Assembly: GCA_902611465.1 (NCBI GenBank)
Contig: CACLZS010000001.1
Coordinates: 1 to 64,000, forward strand
DNA length: 64,000 nt
Direction of reading: 5' to 3'
Source: an uncultured Pelagibacteraceae bacterium
GTDB taxonomy: Bacteria; Pseudomonadota; Alphaproteobacteria; Pelagibacterales; Pelagibacteraceae
The translations under genes were made by a program, and so were the position numbers. Shown here in pieces: positions 18,122 through 27,206 of the stretch (its first letter is position 1; every line of letters starts with the position of its first letter). The notes beneath the pieces are model-generated. The model was not told the DNA's origin. It ran no database searches and was given only the letters and a program-made list of their open reading frames with translations.

Positions 18122-20338
18122 ATGGAAAAAAAAAAATTAAAACTGTCAATATCAGGAAATTCAAAAAAAACTTTTAGTAGCATAGAGGAAGCCAAATCAA
18201 AGTCTAAAAACACTGTAGTTATTGAAAAAAAAAACTCAAAATTTGCAGGGAAATCTCAATTTTCAAGACAGAGCAATAATAATATTAAAACAAGTAACAA
18301 CATTTCCTCTAAACCAAATAATTTTTCACGGCCATCAACTCAACTTTCCTCAGATTTTGAGAAAAGGAAATTAGCGGAGCAAAGAGCCACAAGAAGACTG
18401 AAGGGAGAAGTTTCACAAAAAGACAATAAATCTAATCGAATTACTGGTAAAAGAAGAGAGTTAAAATTAACTATTTCTAGAGCCTTAAGTGAGGACCATG
18501 TAGAAGCAAAGTCAAGGAGTTTGGCATCTTTAAAAAGAGCTAAGCAAAAAGAAAACCGAAATTTAAATCAAACAGATGGTAAAGATAATTTTCAACAAGT
18601 AAAAAGAGAAGTTAAACTTCCTGAGATAATAACGATAAGAGAGCTCGCAAATAGAATGGCTGAGCAATCGAGTAGCATTATCAAGCTCTTACTCGGAATG
18701 GGTGTAACAGTAACAATTAATCATACAATAGATGCAGATACTGCTGAATATTTAGTTAAAGAATTTGGCCATAATCCAATTCGTGAGAAAAAAGCCGAGG
18801 AAATAATAAAAAAAATAAAAGAAGTAAAATCAGAAAATTTAAAAAATAGACCTCCAATTGTAACTGTTATGGGTCATGTTGATCATGGAAAAACTTCAGT
18901 GCTTGACGTTCTAAGAGAGGCAAATGTAGTTTCAGGTGAATTCGGTGGTATTACTCAACATATAGGAGCTTATCAAATTAATCACCAAAATAATAAAATT
19001 ACATTCATTGATACTCCAGGGCATGCTGCTTTTACTGAGATGAGAGCAAGAGGTTCTAAGCTTACAGATATAGTTGTATTGGTTGTAGCAGCAGATGATG
19101 GAGTTAAACCACAAACTGTCGAGTCAATTAAACATGCAAAGGCTGCAAAAGTGCCAATAGTTGTAGCAATAAATAAGTGTGATTTACCAGAGGCAGATCC
19201 ACAAAAAATTAAAAATCAATTGCTAGAATATGAATTAATAACCGAGGATTTATCGGGCGATACTTTGATGGTAGAGATATCTACTAAGACCAAAAATAAT
19301 TTAGAGAAATTAGTTGAATCTATTTTGTTACAGGCTGAGCTATTAGACTTGAAAACTGATTTTGAGACAAATGCAAAAGGGATAGTTTTAGAGTCAAAAA
19401 TTGATATTGGAAGAGGACCGGTTGCAAATATAATTGTTACTGCAGGTACTCTTAAAAAAGGAGATTACTTTGTAAGTGGATTGAAATGGGGAAAAATAAG
19501 AGCAATTATAAATGATCACGGAAAAAACATTGAAATTGCAGAACCAGCTACTCCAATTGAGATAATTGGTATTAATGGTGCAGCAAAATCTGGGGATGAT
19601 TTTATAGTTTTGTCAACTGAAAAAGAGGCCAAATCACTATGTGAAGCTAGGGTTCAAGAGTCAAAGGATGAAAAAATACCATTAAATTTTGTTACGCAAG
19701 ACTCAGCATTTCAAAATTCAATTTCCGAAGAGCTAAACATAATAATTAAATCTGATGTACATGGTTCGTCAGAGGCAATTAGAAATGCTATTGATAAAAT
19801 TAAACATGACGAGGTAAAACCAAAAATACTTCTTTCAGATATTGGAATGGTAACAGAAACAGATGTAACTTTAGCAAAAGCGTCAAGAGCAGTAATAATT
19901 GCATTCAACGTTAAACCTAGTAAAGAGGCAAAAAAAAGGGCTGAGAATGAAAAAATTACGATATCATCATTTAATATAATTTATGAAGTTTTAGATTTCA
20001 TTAAGAGTAAGATGGCAGGGTTATTGACTCCAGATGTTGAAGAGAAAATTATTGGAAGTGCTGAAATATTAGAAATCTTCAAGGTTTCAAAAGTTGGAAA
20101 AGTAGCTGGTTCAAAAGTTGTTGAGGGAGAAATAACTCAAAATTCAAGTGCAAGGGTTATAAGGGATGGAACTATAATATTTAATGGTAAAATAGGTTCT
20201 ATATTTAGAGAAAAAGATCAGACAAAACAAGTTTCAGCAGGTTTAGAATGTGGGATCACTCTGAAAGATTTCGCTGACTATCAAAAAAAAGATATTATAG
20301 AAGTTTATAATTCTACAATTACTGAGAGAATAATTTAA
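18122..20338 (+). CDS. infB: Translation initiation factor IF-2
   Basis: GTPase that places initiator tRNA on the 30S subunit. The 738 residues start with a basic, Ser/Lys-rich low-complexity region (about 1-160). An IF2_N motif follows (IITIRELANRMAEQSSSIIKLL), then the G domain with GHVDHGKTS (G1), DTPGHAAF (G3) and NKCDLP (G4). The C-terminal beta-barrel and tRNA-binding domains complete the protein. It lies 10 nt after nusA and its stop directly abuts the rbfA start, consistent with one operon. The N-terminal region is shorter than in most proteobacteria, in line with a small genome. Confidence 0.98.
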   Translation: MEKKKLKLSISGNSKKTFSSIEEAKSKSKNTVVIEKKNSKFAGKSQFSRQSNNNIKTSNNISSKPNNFSRPSTQLSSDFEKRKLAEQRATRRLKGEVSQKDNKSNRITGKRRELKLTISRALSEDHVEAKSRSLASLKRAKQKENRNLNQTDGKDNFQQVKREVKLPEIITIRELANRMAEQSSSIIKLLLGMGVTVTINHTIDADTAEYLVKEFGHNPIREKKAEEIIKKIKEVKSENLKNRPPIVTVMGHVDHGKTSVLDVLREANVVSGEFGGITQHIGAYQINHQNNKITFIDTPGHAAFTEMRARGSKLTDIVVLVVAADDGVKPQTVESIKHAKAAKVPIVVAINKCDLPEADPQKIKNQLLEYELITEDLSGDTLMVEISTKTKNNLEKLVESILLQAELLDLKTDFETNAKGIVLESKIDIGRGPVANIIVTAGTLKKGDYFVSGLKWGKIRAIINDHGKNIEIAEPATPIEIIGINGAAKSGDDFIVLSTEKEAKSLCEARVQESKDEKIPLNFVTQDSAFQNSISEELNIIIKSDVHGSSEAIRNAIDKIKHDEVKPKILLSDIGMVTETDVTLAKASRAVIIAFNVKPSKEAKKRAENEKITISSFNIIYEVLDFIKSKMAGLLTPDVEEKIIGSAEILEIFKVSKVGKVAGSKVVEGEITQNSSARVIRDGTIIFNGKIGSIFREKDQTKQVSAGLECGITLKDFADYQKKDIIEVYNSTITERII

Positions 20339-20704
20339 ATGAAACATTTAGGAAGACCAATTACACAACGTCAATTAAGAGTTGGAGAGATGATCAAGCA
20401 AGCTTTAGGAACTCTCTTTATAAGAGATGAGGCCAAAATAGGTAATTTTTCAACAAAAGAAATTACAGTCACTGAAGTTAGAATGTCCTCAGATTTAAAA
20501 ACAGCAAAAATATTTGTGATGCCTTTGGGAGGAAAAAACTCAGATGAAACTGTAGAAAAATTAAAAATAGCATCGTTCATGATCCGAAAAGTATTATCTA
20601 AGAAAATAATTATGAAGTATTTACCTAAACTTTTCTTCGTAAAAGATAATTCTTTTGATTATGCTGAAAAAATTGAAAATTTAATCAAACAAACAAATAA
20701 ATAA
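20339..20704 (+). CDS. rbfA: 30S ribosome-binding factor RbfA
   Basis: Small KH-like cold-adaptation factor that binds immature 30S subunits and helps 16S rRNA processing. The 121 residues contain RQLRVGEMIKQALGTLF at the N-terminus and ITVTEVRMSSDLKTAKIFVMPLG in the middle, both typical. The ATG follows the infB stop with no intervening base. The truB gene that normally follows rbfA in proteobacteria is missing; rpsO starts 8 nt later. Confidence 0.95.
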   Translation: MKHLGRPITQRQLRVGEMIKQALGTLFIRDEAKIGNFSTKEITVTEVRMSSDLKTAKIFVMPLGGKNSDETVEKLKIASFMIRKVLSKKIIMKYLPKLFFVKDNSFDYAEKIENLIKQTNK

Positions 20705-20712
20705 GGATAAAA

Positions 20713-20961
20713 ATGAAAGAAAAAATAAAAGAACTTCAAACTCATGATAAAGATACGGGATCTTCTGAAGTTCAGATTGCTCAGTTAACTGGTAAAATTG
20801 AGAGTTTATCGAAACACGTAAAACAATTCAAAAAAGACAAACATTCATCTGTTGGTCTTTTGAGAGCAGTAAATAGAAGAAAAAAATTATTAGACTATTT
20901 AAAGAAAAATAATATGGAGTCTTATAAGGCAGTATTAACAAAACTTAATTTAAGGAAATAA
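20713..20961 (+). CDS. rpsO: 30S ribosomal protein S15
   Basis: Primary 16S-rRNA-binding protein of the central domain. It has DTGSSEVQIAQLTGKIESL followed by KDKHSSVGLLRAVNRRKKLLDYLK, the S15 signature. At 82 residues it is about 7 shorter than the common 89 because the N-terminal leader before the DTGS motif is trimmed; no upstream in-frame start would restore it. An AAGGAT ribosome-binding site precedes the ATG. The rpsO-pnp order is conserved across proteobacteria, and pnp starts directly after the stop. Confidence 0.96.
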   Translation: MKEKIKELQTHDKDTGSSEVQIAQLTGKIESLSKHVKQFKKDKHSSVGLLRAVNRRKKLLDYLKKNNMESYKAVLTKLNLRK

Positions 20962-23034
20962 ATGTTTAAAGTAATTAAAAAAGAAATAGAAGTAGCTGGA
21001 AAAAAAATAAGTTTAGAAACAGGAAAAATAGCAAGACAAGCTGATGGAGCAATTATAGCTCAGTGTGGTGAGACAGTAGTGTTGGCAACAGCAGTTGGAG
21101 CAAAAAAAGTAAATCCAGATATGGATTACTTTCCTTTGTCTGTAAACTACCAAGAAAAATATTATGCAGCTGGTAAGATACCAGGTGGTTATTTTAAAAG
21201 AGAGGCAAGACCTACTGAAAGCGAAACATTAATTTCAAGATTAATTGATAGACCTATCAGACCATTATTTCCAGATGAATTTAAAAACGAAGTACAACTA
21301 TTACCAACAGTAATATCTTACGATAAAGAGAATGAAGCAGATATTTTATCTATCATTGCATCTTCAGCAGCTTTAGCAATCTCAGGAATGCCCTTTATGG
21401 GTCCTGTGGGAGCTTCTAGAGTTGGCTTTATTGAAGGAAAGTACGTCCTGAACCCATCTAAGACTGAATTGGAGAAATCCAGATTAGATTTAGTTGTAGC
21501 AGGAACTAAAGATGCAGTTTTAATGGTAGAGTCTGAGGCAAATGGTTTAACTGAAGAAGAAATGTTGAATGCTGTAAAATTTGGTCACGAAGGTTTTGTT
21601 CCAATAATAGAAATGATCGAAGACCTTGCGAAAGAATGTAGAAAACCAGAGTGGACAGTTGAGAAAAAAGATTTATCCGAAGTAAAAAAGAAATTAGAAG
21701 ATGAATTTACTGAAGATTTGAAAAAAGCTTTCTCTACAAGAGACAAGCAAGATAGATCAAATCAAATTTCTGAAATTACTGAAAAAGCGAAAAAATTATA
21801 TGAGGAAAATGAGGCTTACACTGATTTAGATGTAAATTCTCAACTTAAAAATTTGGAAAAATCCATTGTAAGAACTGATATTCTTAAAAATAAAAATCGT
21901 ATAGATGGAAGAGGTCTAGCAGATGTAAGACCAATTATGTGCGAAGTAGGTATTCTACCTAGAGTTCATGGTTCAGCATTGTTTACAAGAGGTGAAACGC
22001 AAGCGATTGTAACAACAACTTTAGGTACATCAGATGATGAACAAAGAATAGAGAGTTTAGACGGTCTTCAGAAAGAAAGATTTATGTTGCATTATAACTT
22101 CCCTCCTTTTTCAGTCGGTGAAACTGGAAGAATTGGAACAGGTAGAAGAGAGATAGGACATGGAAAATTAGCATGGCGAGCAATTAACTCATCACTTCCA
22201 TCAAAAGAGAGTTTTCCTTACACATTTAGAATTGTATCAGAAATAACGGAGTCTAATGGATCATCTTCTATGGCAACTGTTTGTGGAACTTCACTTGCTC
22301 TTATGGATGCAGGTGTTCCGATCAAAGAGCCAGTTGCTGGAATTGCAATGGGTTTAATAAAAGAAGGTGATGATTTCTCTGTACTATCAGATATTCTTGG
22401 TGATGAAGACCACCTTGGAGATATGGATTTTAAAGTTGCAGGCACTAAAGACGGGATCACATCATTACAAATGGATATTAAGATTACAGGAATTACATTT
22501 GAAATAATGGAGCAGGCTTTAAACCAAGCTAAAGATGGAAGAATTCATATTCTAGGTGAAATGAATAAGGCATTAGATAAATCTAGAGATGATGTTGGAA
22601 AACACACTCCAAAAATGGAAAAAATTACGGTCGATAAAAAAGATATAGCTGCCGTGATTGGAAAAGGTGGAGCAACGATTAGAGAAATTGTCGAAAAATC
22701 TGGTGCTAAAGTTGATGTAAATGATGAAGGTACAGTAACAGTTGCTGCTCCAGATGAAGAGTCTAGAAATGTTGCTATGCAAATGATCAAAGACATAACA
22801 GCTAAAGCTGAATTAAATAAAATTTATAATGGAAAAGTTATGAAAATTATGGAATTTGGTGCATTTGTAAATTTCCTTGGAAAGCAAGATGGACTTGTGC
22901 ATATTTCTGAGCTAGCAGATAAAAGAGTTGCTAAGGTAACCGATGTTGTCAAAGAAGGTGATGAAGTTAAAGTAAAAGTCATTGGATTTGATAGAGGAAA
23001 AGTAAAACTTTCTATAAAGCAGGCTGCTATATAG
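20962..23034 (+). CDS. pnp: Polyribonucleotide nucleotidyltransferase (PNPase)
   Basis: Phosphorolytic 3'-5' exoribonuclease of the RNA degradosome. The 690 residues contain two RNase PH domains. The first has [15 protein letters not shown] and [11 protein letters not shown]. The second is catalytic and starts [10 protein letters not shown], with [14 protein letters not shown] and DAGVPI. A KH domain ([11 protein letters not shown]) and an S1 domain ([28 protein letters not shown]) complete the standard order. It follows rpsO without a gap and is the last information-processing gene of the nusA operon. Confidence 0.98.
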   Translation: MFKVIKKEIEVAGKKISLETGKIARQADGAIIAQCGETVVLATAVGAKKVNPDMDYFPLSVNYQEKYYAAGKIPGGYFKREARPTESETLISRLIDRPIRPLFPDEFKNEVQLLPTVISYDKENEADILSIIASSAALAISGMPFMGPVGASRVGFIEGKYVLNPSKTELEKSRLDLVVAGTKDAVLMVESEANGLTEEEMLNAVKFGHEGFVPIIEMIEDLAKECRKPEWTVEKKDLSEVKKKLEDEFTEDLKKAFSTRDKQDRSNQISEITEKAKKLYEENEAYTDLDVNSQLKNLEKSIVRTDILKNKNRIDGRGLADVRPIMCEVGILPRVHGSALFTRGETQAIVTTTLGTSDDEQRIESLDGLQKERFMLHYNFPPFSVGETGRIGTGRREIGHGKLAWRAINSSLPSKESFPYTFRIVSEITESNGSSSMATVCGTSLALMDAGVPIKEPVAGIAMGLIKEGDDFSVLSDILGDEDHLGDMDFKVAGTKDGITSLQMDIKITGITFEIMEQALNQAKDGRIHILGEMNKALDKSRDDVGKHTPKMEKITVDKKDIAAVIGKGGATIREIVEKSGAKVDVNDEGTVTVAAPDEESRNVAMQMIKDITAKAELNKIYNGKVMKIMEFGAFVNFLGKQDGLVHISELADKRVAKVTDVVKEGDEVKVKVIGFDRGKVKLSIKQAAI

Positions 23035-23038
23035 GTAA

Positions 23039-23419
23039 ATGTCCAACCCATTTATTTTAATTGCTAGAATACGTGTTAAAGAGGGCAAGGTTGAAGAGTA
23101 TCTCAAGATAGCAAAAGAGGCTGATGATGCTGTTAATGCATCAGAGCCAGACATGCTTATTCATACTTTTGATCAAGATCCAACTGATCCTTTAGAGTTT
23201 ACTTGGAGTGAAGTTTACCGAAATAGTGAAGCTATGCTGCATCATCTAAATAATGCCCCAGTACAAGCTTATGTTGAAAAACACAACAAAATTGCGGATA
23301 GATTCGAAATAGAAGTGTATGGAAATATTACGGAAGAGACTTTCAAGGCAATAAAAGATACAAATATCCCTTTCAAGCATTTTAAAACTACTAATGTTGG
23401 TTATATCAGAAAAATATAA
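23039..23419 (+). CDS. Antibiotic-biosynthesis-monooxygenase (ABM) domain protein
   Basis: A 126-residue protein with a dimeric ferredoxin-like ABM fold. It starts FILIARIRVKEGKVEEYLKIAKEA, and TWSEVYRNSEAMLHHL is typical of putative quinol monooxygenases such as YgiN. Despite the family name most members are housekeeping enzymes of unclear substrate. It lies 4 nt after pnp, so it is probably carried on the same transcript, and converges with msrB (3-nt gap). The last ~30 residues extend beyond the common ABM length. Substrate unknown. Confidence 0.75.
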   Translation: MSNPFILIARIRVKEGKVEEYLKIAKEADDAVNASEPDMLIHTFDQDPTDPLEFTWSEVYRNSEAMLHHLNNAPVQAYVEKHNKIADRFEIEVYGNITEETFKAIKDTNIPFKHFKTTNVGYIRKI

Positions 23420-23422
23420 TTA

Positions 23423-23914
23423 CTAACTCTCTGGGACGAAAAGCAAGCAAAGACCATTGCTACAATATCTTTTTCCACCATCTGGACCATCATTGAATAC
23501 ATGGCCGTGATGAGCACCACAATTTGCACAAGAATACTCTGTTCTTTTCATTCCAAATGAATAGTCAGTTTTTGTTACAAATGCGCCTGGTATTGCCTCG
23601 GTAAATGATGGCCAACCAGTTCCACTATCAAATTTTGCAGTGGACTCAAATAGTTTCACACCACAATTTGCACAATGATATGACCCTTTTCTTTTCTCAT
23701 AATTTAATTCGCTAGTACCTGCACGCTCAGTACCCTCTTCAAACATTATTATTTTTTGCTCATTTGTAAGATCAGGATTAATTATATTGTATTCACTCTC
23801 ATCTTTTTTTAATTTTTTTTTAAAACCCACTATGTTATTTGCTAATGATGTTAATGGGTAAAATATGAAACCTAAAATAGAAGCCCCAGCAATTTTCAAA
23901 AACTTTCTTTTCAC
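23423..23914 (-). CDS. msrB: Peptide-methionine (R)-S-oxide reductase MsrB, predicted exported
   Basis: Repairs oxidised methionine (R-sulfoxide) in proteins. The catalytic domain (about residues 45-160) has two zinc CxxC motifs (HCANCGVKLF and SCANCGAHHGHVF), GTGWPSF and the catalytic Cys in RYCSNG, followed by a second Cys (NGLC). An N-terminal hydrophobic segment (MKRKFLKIAGASILGFIF) with a KRKFLK start resembles a Tat-type signal, so the enzyme probably acts in the periplasm. The start codon is GTG at 23914; no ATG would preserve the leader. A small membrane ORF lies 9 nt upstream. Confidence 0.92.
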   Translation of the reverse strand: MKRKFLKIAGASILGFIFYPLTSLANNIVGFKKKLKKDESEYNIINPDLTNEQKIIMFEEGTERAGTSELNYEKRKGSYHCANCGVKLFESTAKFDSGTGWPSFTEAIPGAFVTKTDYSFGMKRTEYSCANCGAHHGHVFNDGPDGGKRYCSNGLCLLFVPES

Positions 23915-23923
23915 AATAATTAT

Positions 23924-24079
23924 TTATTTCTTATTTATTTTTTTCCCAAGTCTATTTATTAAAAATAAAGCTACAGCAGTCAATAGGGCAAAAACTTCTA
24001 GTGCATGACCAGAACCCTCAAGAATTAATTGAACAAAGATAAATATTATACAAACTACAAACCAAACTAAAATTAGCAT
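23924..24079 (-). CDS. Predicted small membrane protein (51 aa)
   Basis: Not in the ORF track because it is short. Read on the minus strand from an ATG at 24079 it gives 51 residues: MLILVWFVVCIIFIFVQLIL, a short polar turn (EGSGHALEVF), a second hydrophobic stretch (ALLTAVALFLI) and a basic tail NRLGKKINKK. This looks like two membrane helices with a positive C-terminus. It fits tightly between fabI (12-nt gap) and msrB (9-nt gap), leaving no other explanation for the space. The ribosome-binding site is weak (AAGAG about 9 nt upstream). I do not recognise a family. Confidence 0.5.
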   Translation of the reverse strand: MLILVWFVVCIIFIFVQLILEGSGHALEVFALLTAVALFLINRLGKKINKK

Positions 24080-24091
24080 ATTAATAAACTC

Positions 24092-24877
24092 TTAAGATAT
24101 ATTTTTTGGATCTGGCATACCTACTTTATTGTAACCAGCATCAACATAGTGAATTTCACCTGTAACTCCGCCTGCCATATCGCTTAGTAGATATAATGCT
24201 GAGTTTCCAACATCCATATTATCTACATTTCTCTTTAAAAAAGAATGATCTGCATTCCATTTATATAAGAATTTAGCATCCCCAATAGCTGATGCTGCCA
24301 AAGTCTTAATTGGACCTGCACTTATTGCGTTAACTCTTATTCCTTTAGCACCTAAATCTCTAGCTAAGTATTTAACACTAGATTCTAATGCAGCTTTACA
24401 AACACCCATTACATTATAATTAGGGATTGCTTTACTAGCCTCATAGCTAAGTGTAATCAAGCTGCCACCCTCTTTCATAACTTTTGAAGCTTCTTTTGCA
24501 ACTTCAGTAAATGAAAAGCATGAAATAAGCATACTTCTTAAAAAATTTTCTCTTGTTGTATTTAGATATTCTCCTGAAAGCTCAGATTTATCTGAAAAAG
24601 CAATAGCGTGAACAACAAAATCAATTTCTCCCCATTGACATTTAATATCTTCAAATAATTTTATTACATCTTCTTTTTTTTCAACATCACAGCTAAAAGT
24701 AACATTAGAATTTAGTTTTTTTGCAAGAGGAACCACTCTTTTTTTAAGAGCATCACCTAAATATGTAAAAGCTAATTCAGCACCTGCTTCTGAAAGTTTT
24801 TGAGATATACCCCAAGCAATAGATCTCTCATTAGCAACACCCATTATTAGTCCTTTTTTACCCTTCATTAATGACAT
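24092..24877 (-). CDS. fabI: Enoyl-[acyl-carrier-protein] reductase (NADH) FabI
   Basis: Last reductive step of each fatty-acid elongation cycle. The 261 residues have the FabI-type cofactor site GKKGLIMGVANERSIAWGIS and the catalytic Tyr-x6-Lys in YNVMGVCKAALE. ISAGPIKTLAASAI and FLLSDMAGGVTGEIHYVDAGYN-type segments are also diagnostic. It is the last gene of fabA-fabB-fabI on the minus strand, 3 nt after fabB. The trio sits opposite irr, an order known from other alphaproteobacteria. Confidence 0.96.
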   Translation of the reverse strand: MSLMKGKKGLIMGVANERSIAWGISQKLSEAGAELAFTYLGDALKKRVVPLAKKLNSNVTFSCDVEKKEDVIKLFEDIKCQWGEIDFVVHAIAFSDKSELSGEYLNTTRENFLRSMLISCFSFTEVAKEASKVMKEGGSLITLSYEASKAIPNYNVMGVCKAALESSVKYLARDLGAKGIRVNAISAGPIKTLAASAIGDAKFLYKWNADHSFLKRNVDNMDVGNSALYLLSDMAGGVTGEIHYVDAGYNKVGMPDPKNIS

Positions 24878-24880
24878 TAA

Positions 24881-26092
24881 TTAAACTCTCTCAAATACTA
24901 GAGTTGCATTTGTTCCACCAAAACCAAAACTATTAGACATGACAGTATTTAATGTTGCTTCTGTTTCTGTTTTTGCAACTATTGGAAATTTTTTAGCCTC
25001 ATCATCCATTTCACTTATGTTAGCTGAGCCTGTAATAAAATTATTTTTCATCATAATTAAACAATATATTGCTTCATGCACTGATGCAGCTCCTAACGGA
25101 TGACCTGATAAAGATTTGGTCGAACTAATCTTAGGAATTTCATCTCCAAAAGCATCTCTAACAGCATTTAATTCAGTAATATCTCCCACTGGAGTAGAAG
25201 TTCCATGAGTATTTATATAGTCTACTTTATTTTTTGAAGTTGCCATAGCCATTTGCATACATCTTACTGCACCCTCACCAGAAGGTGCTACCATATCATA
25301 TCCATCTGATGTTGCTCCATAACCTGTTAATTCTGCGTATATTTTAGCTCCTCTTGCTTTAGCGTGTTCATATTCCTCAAGAACTAAAACTCCTGCACCT
25401 CCAGCAATTACAAAACCATCTCTAGTTTTATCGTAAGCTCTTGATGCTTTCTCAGGTGTATCATTATATTTTGAGGATAAAGCTGTCATTGCATCAAACA
25501 TGGCTGTCATAGCCCAGTGTATCTCTTCGCTACCACCTGCAAAAACTACATCCTGTTTACCCATTTGGATAAGTTCCATAGAGTTTCCTATACAGTGCCC
25601 ACTTGTTGCGCAGGCTGAACTCATTGTGTAGTTTGTTCCCTTAATTTTAAATGGAACAGCGAGCGTTGCTGATGCGGTACTCGCCATAGTTCTAGGTACA
25701 ATAAATGGTCCCATCAATTTTGGAGTTTTAGCTCTAGTTTTATCAGCTGCCAAAATGACATTTTCAATTGAAGGTCCACCTGAACCCATAACAATTCCTG
25801 TTTTGAAATTACTTACTTCACTTTCTTCCAAGCCAGAATCTTCAATAGCCTCTTTCATTGCAATATAATTGTAAGCAGATCCCGAACCCATAAATCTAAT
25901 TGTTTTTCTATCTATATGATCCTCAAGTTTTATATTAGGCTTTCCATGAATATGACTTTTAAGATTGTGCTCTTTATATTCTTCTGAAAAAGAAATTCCT
26001 GATTTTGTATTTAGTAATGATTGATGAACCTCCTCTTGATTATTCCCAAGACATGAAACAATTCCTAAACCTGTAATTACTACTCTTCGCAT
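24881..26092 (-). CDS. fabB: 3-oxoacyl-[acyl-carrier-protein] synthase I FabB
   Basis: Condensing enzyme required to elongate unsaturated acyl chains. The 403 residues begin [16 protein letters not shown] and carry the catalytic Cys in [12 protein letters not shown]. The two His are in [12 protein letters not shown] and [17 protein letters not shown]. The start overlaps the fabA stop by one base (TAATG), so expression is coupled with fabA, whose isomerised product FabB extends. Confidence 0.96.
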   Translation of the reverse strand: MRRVVITGLGIVSCLGNNQEEVHQSLLNTKSGISFSEEYKEHNLKSHIHGKPNIKLEDHIDRKTIRFMGSGSAYNYIAMKEAIEDSGLEESEVSNFKTGIVMGSGGPSIENVILAADKTRAKTPKLMGPFIVPRTMASTASATLAVPFKIKGTNYTMSSACATSGHCIGNSMELIQMGKQDVVFAGGSEEIHWAMTAMFDAMTALSSKYNDTPEKASRAYDKTRDGFVIAGGAGVLVLEEYEHAKARGAKIYAELTGYGATSDGYDMVAPSGEGAVRCMQMAMATSKNKVDYINTHGTSTPVGDITELNAVRDAFGDEIPKISSTKSLSGHPLGAASVHEAIYCLIMMKNNFITGSANISEMDDEAKKFPIVAKTETEATLNTVMSNSFGFGGTNATLVFERV

Positions 26093-26592
26093 TATTTAAA
26101 TAATCCTACTTTTAAACTGTCAGCAGAGTATATTTTTTTACCATCAGCAAGAAGAATACCATTTGCTAGTCCAACAGTTGTTTCACCTTTAATTAATATT
26201 CTTTTCATATCAATAATATATGTCGCCATTTTGACATTCTTTAAAACCTCTCCTGTAAACTTTACCGTGCTTACTCCTAAAGCTCTTCCCCTTCCTGGAT
26301 TTCCAAGCCAACCCAGGTAAAAACCAACTAGTTGCCACATCGCATCCAAACCTAAACATCCTGGCATGACTGGATCCTCTTTAAAGTGACAATTAAAAAA
26401 CCACATATCATCTTTTATATCGAGTTCAGCCTTCATTATCCCTTTGTCAAAAGCTCCATTTTTTTCACTAATTTCGGTAATTCTATCAAACATTAGCATT
26501 GGTGGAGAAGGTAATTTTGCATTTCCAGGGCCAAAAAGTTCGCCTTTTGCGCAGCTTATTAATTCGTCATAATTAAAGGAACTTTTTTTCAT
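26092..26592 (-). CDS. fabA: 3-hydroxydecanoyl-[acyl-carrier-protein] dehydratase/isomerase FabA
   Basis: Introduces the cis double bond of anaerobic unsaturated fatty-acid synthesis. The hotdog-fold core shows [49 protein letters not shown] (catalytic His and Asp) and [15 protein letters not shown]. The ORF track extends it to 26721. I set the start at the ATG at 26592 ([11 protein letters not shown]), which gives the normal 166 residues and avoids overlap with the divergent irr gene and its palindromic site. Together with FabB and FabI it forms the unsaturated fatty-acid operon. Confidence 0.96.
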   Translation of the reverse strand: MKKSSFNYDELISCAKGELFGPGNAKLPSPPMLMFDRITEISEKNGAFDKGIMKAELDIKDDMWFFNCHFKEDPVMPGCLGLDAMWQLVGFYLGWLGNPGRGRALGVSTVKFTGEVLKNVKMATYIIDMKRILIKGETTVGLANGILLADGKKIYSADSLKVGLFK

Positions 26593-26637
26593 ATTTTTTA
26601 ATCTTATTACTTGATTTACAAACATTATAATATAGAT

Positions 26638-26649
26638 ATTCTTTAGAAT
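26638..26649. promoter_or_regulatory. Palindrome ATTCT-TT-AGAAT in the fabA/irr intergenic region
   Basis: ATTCTTTAGAAT lies 14 nt before the irr start and 45 nt before fabA. It contains TTTAGAA, the half-site described for the Irr iron-control element (TTTAGAA-N3-TTCTAAA). A related arrangement flanks the rubrerythrin promoter. A role as an Irr operator is inferred. Confidence 0.4.
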
Positions 26650-26663
26650 AATTATAATTAGTG

Positions 26664-27092
26664 ATGGCTTACGCTGACCAATATATTGATAAATTAAGAA
26701 AATCAGGAATAAGACCCACAAAACAAAGAATTAAAATTTGTGAGGTGTTGTTTGATGCTGAAAAGACCTTTCACTTTACTATCAAAGAGCTGGTTAGAAT
26801 CATCGAAAATCAAGCAAATATGAAGGTTTCTTTAGCAACTGTTTACAACACTGTTCATGCATTCATGAAAAAGGGTTATTTAAAAGAGATTCCACTAAAT
26901 GCTTCACAAAGTTACTACGATACAAATGTAACTCATCATCACCATTTCTTTGATGAAGATGAAAATAAATTGATTGATATTCATCAAGATGATGTTGGTG
27001 AAGTTATTATTAAGAGAACTATCCCAGGAAAAAAAATAAGATCAGTAGAAGTTATCGCTAAAATTGTGAGTGATAATCAATCTCAAAAATAA
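26664..27092 (+). CDS. irr: Fur-family iron response regulator Irr
   Basis: A 142-residue winged-helix regulator. [15 protein letters not shown] and [19 protein letters not shown] form the DNA-binding half. [17 protein letters not shown] matches the histidine-rich motif (HHH) that in rhizobial Irr binds haem and metal. Irr represses or activates iron and haem genes when iron is scarce. Placement divergent to fabA is the same as in several Rhizobiales and supports Irr over plain Fur. The ORF track starts at a GTG (26661); the ATG at 26664 is more likely. Like the Fur protein at 10.5 kb it lacks the structural-zinc CxxC motifs. Confidence 0.87.
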   Translation: MAYADQYIDKLRKSGIRPTKQRIKICEVLFDAEKTFHFTIKELVRIIENQANMKVSLATVYNTVHAFMKKGYLKEIPLNASQSYYDTNVTHHHHFFDEDENKLIDIHQDDVGEVIIKRTIPGKKIRSVEVIAKIVSDNQSQK

Positions 27093-27130
27093 TTTTATAA
27101 TATCAATAGTTTAAATAGTAAATTATATTT

Positions 27131-27183
27131 ATTCTAAACTGTTGACATATTAATATTCCTCTATATATAAACCACTTTAGAAT
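27131..27183 (+). promoter_or_regulatory. Rubrerythrin promoter flanked by a perfect inverted repeat
   Basis: A TTGACA -35 (27142-27147) and a TATATA/TATAAA -10 (27164-27171) form one of the best promoters in the window. ATTCTAAA (27131-27138) lies just upstream of the -35. Its exact reverse complement TTTAGAAT (27176-27183) sits at the expected transcription start. The half-site matches the palindrome beside irr. A strong TAGGAG ribosome-binding site follows at about 27196-27201. Confidence 0.6.
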
Positions 27184-27206
27184 CATTATTAATAGTAGGA
27201 GTAAAT

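Noticed and set aside
26593-26721. N-terminal extension of fabA in the ORF track
   Set aside because: It would overlap the irr start and the palindromic site, and it has no similarity to FabA; the ATG at 26592 gives the normal length.
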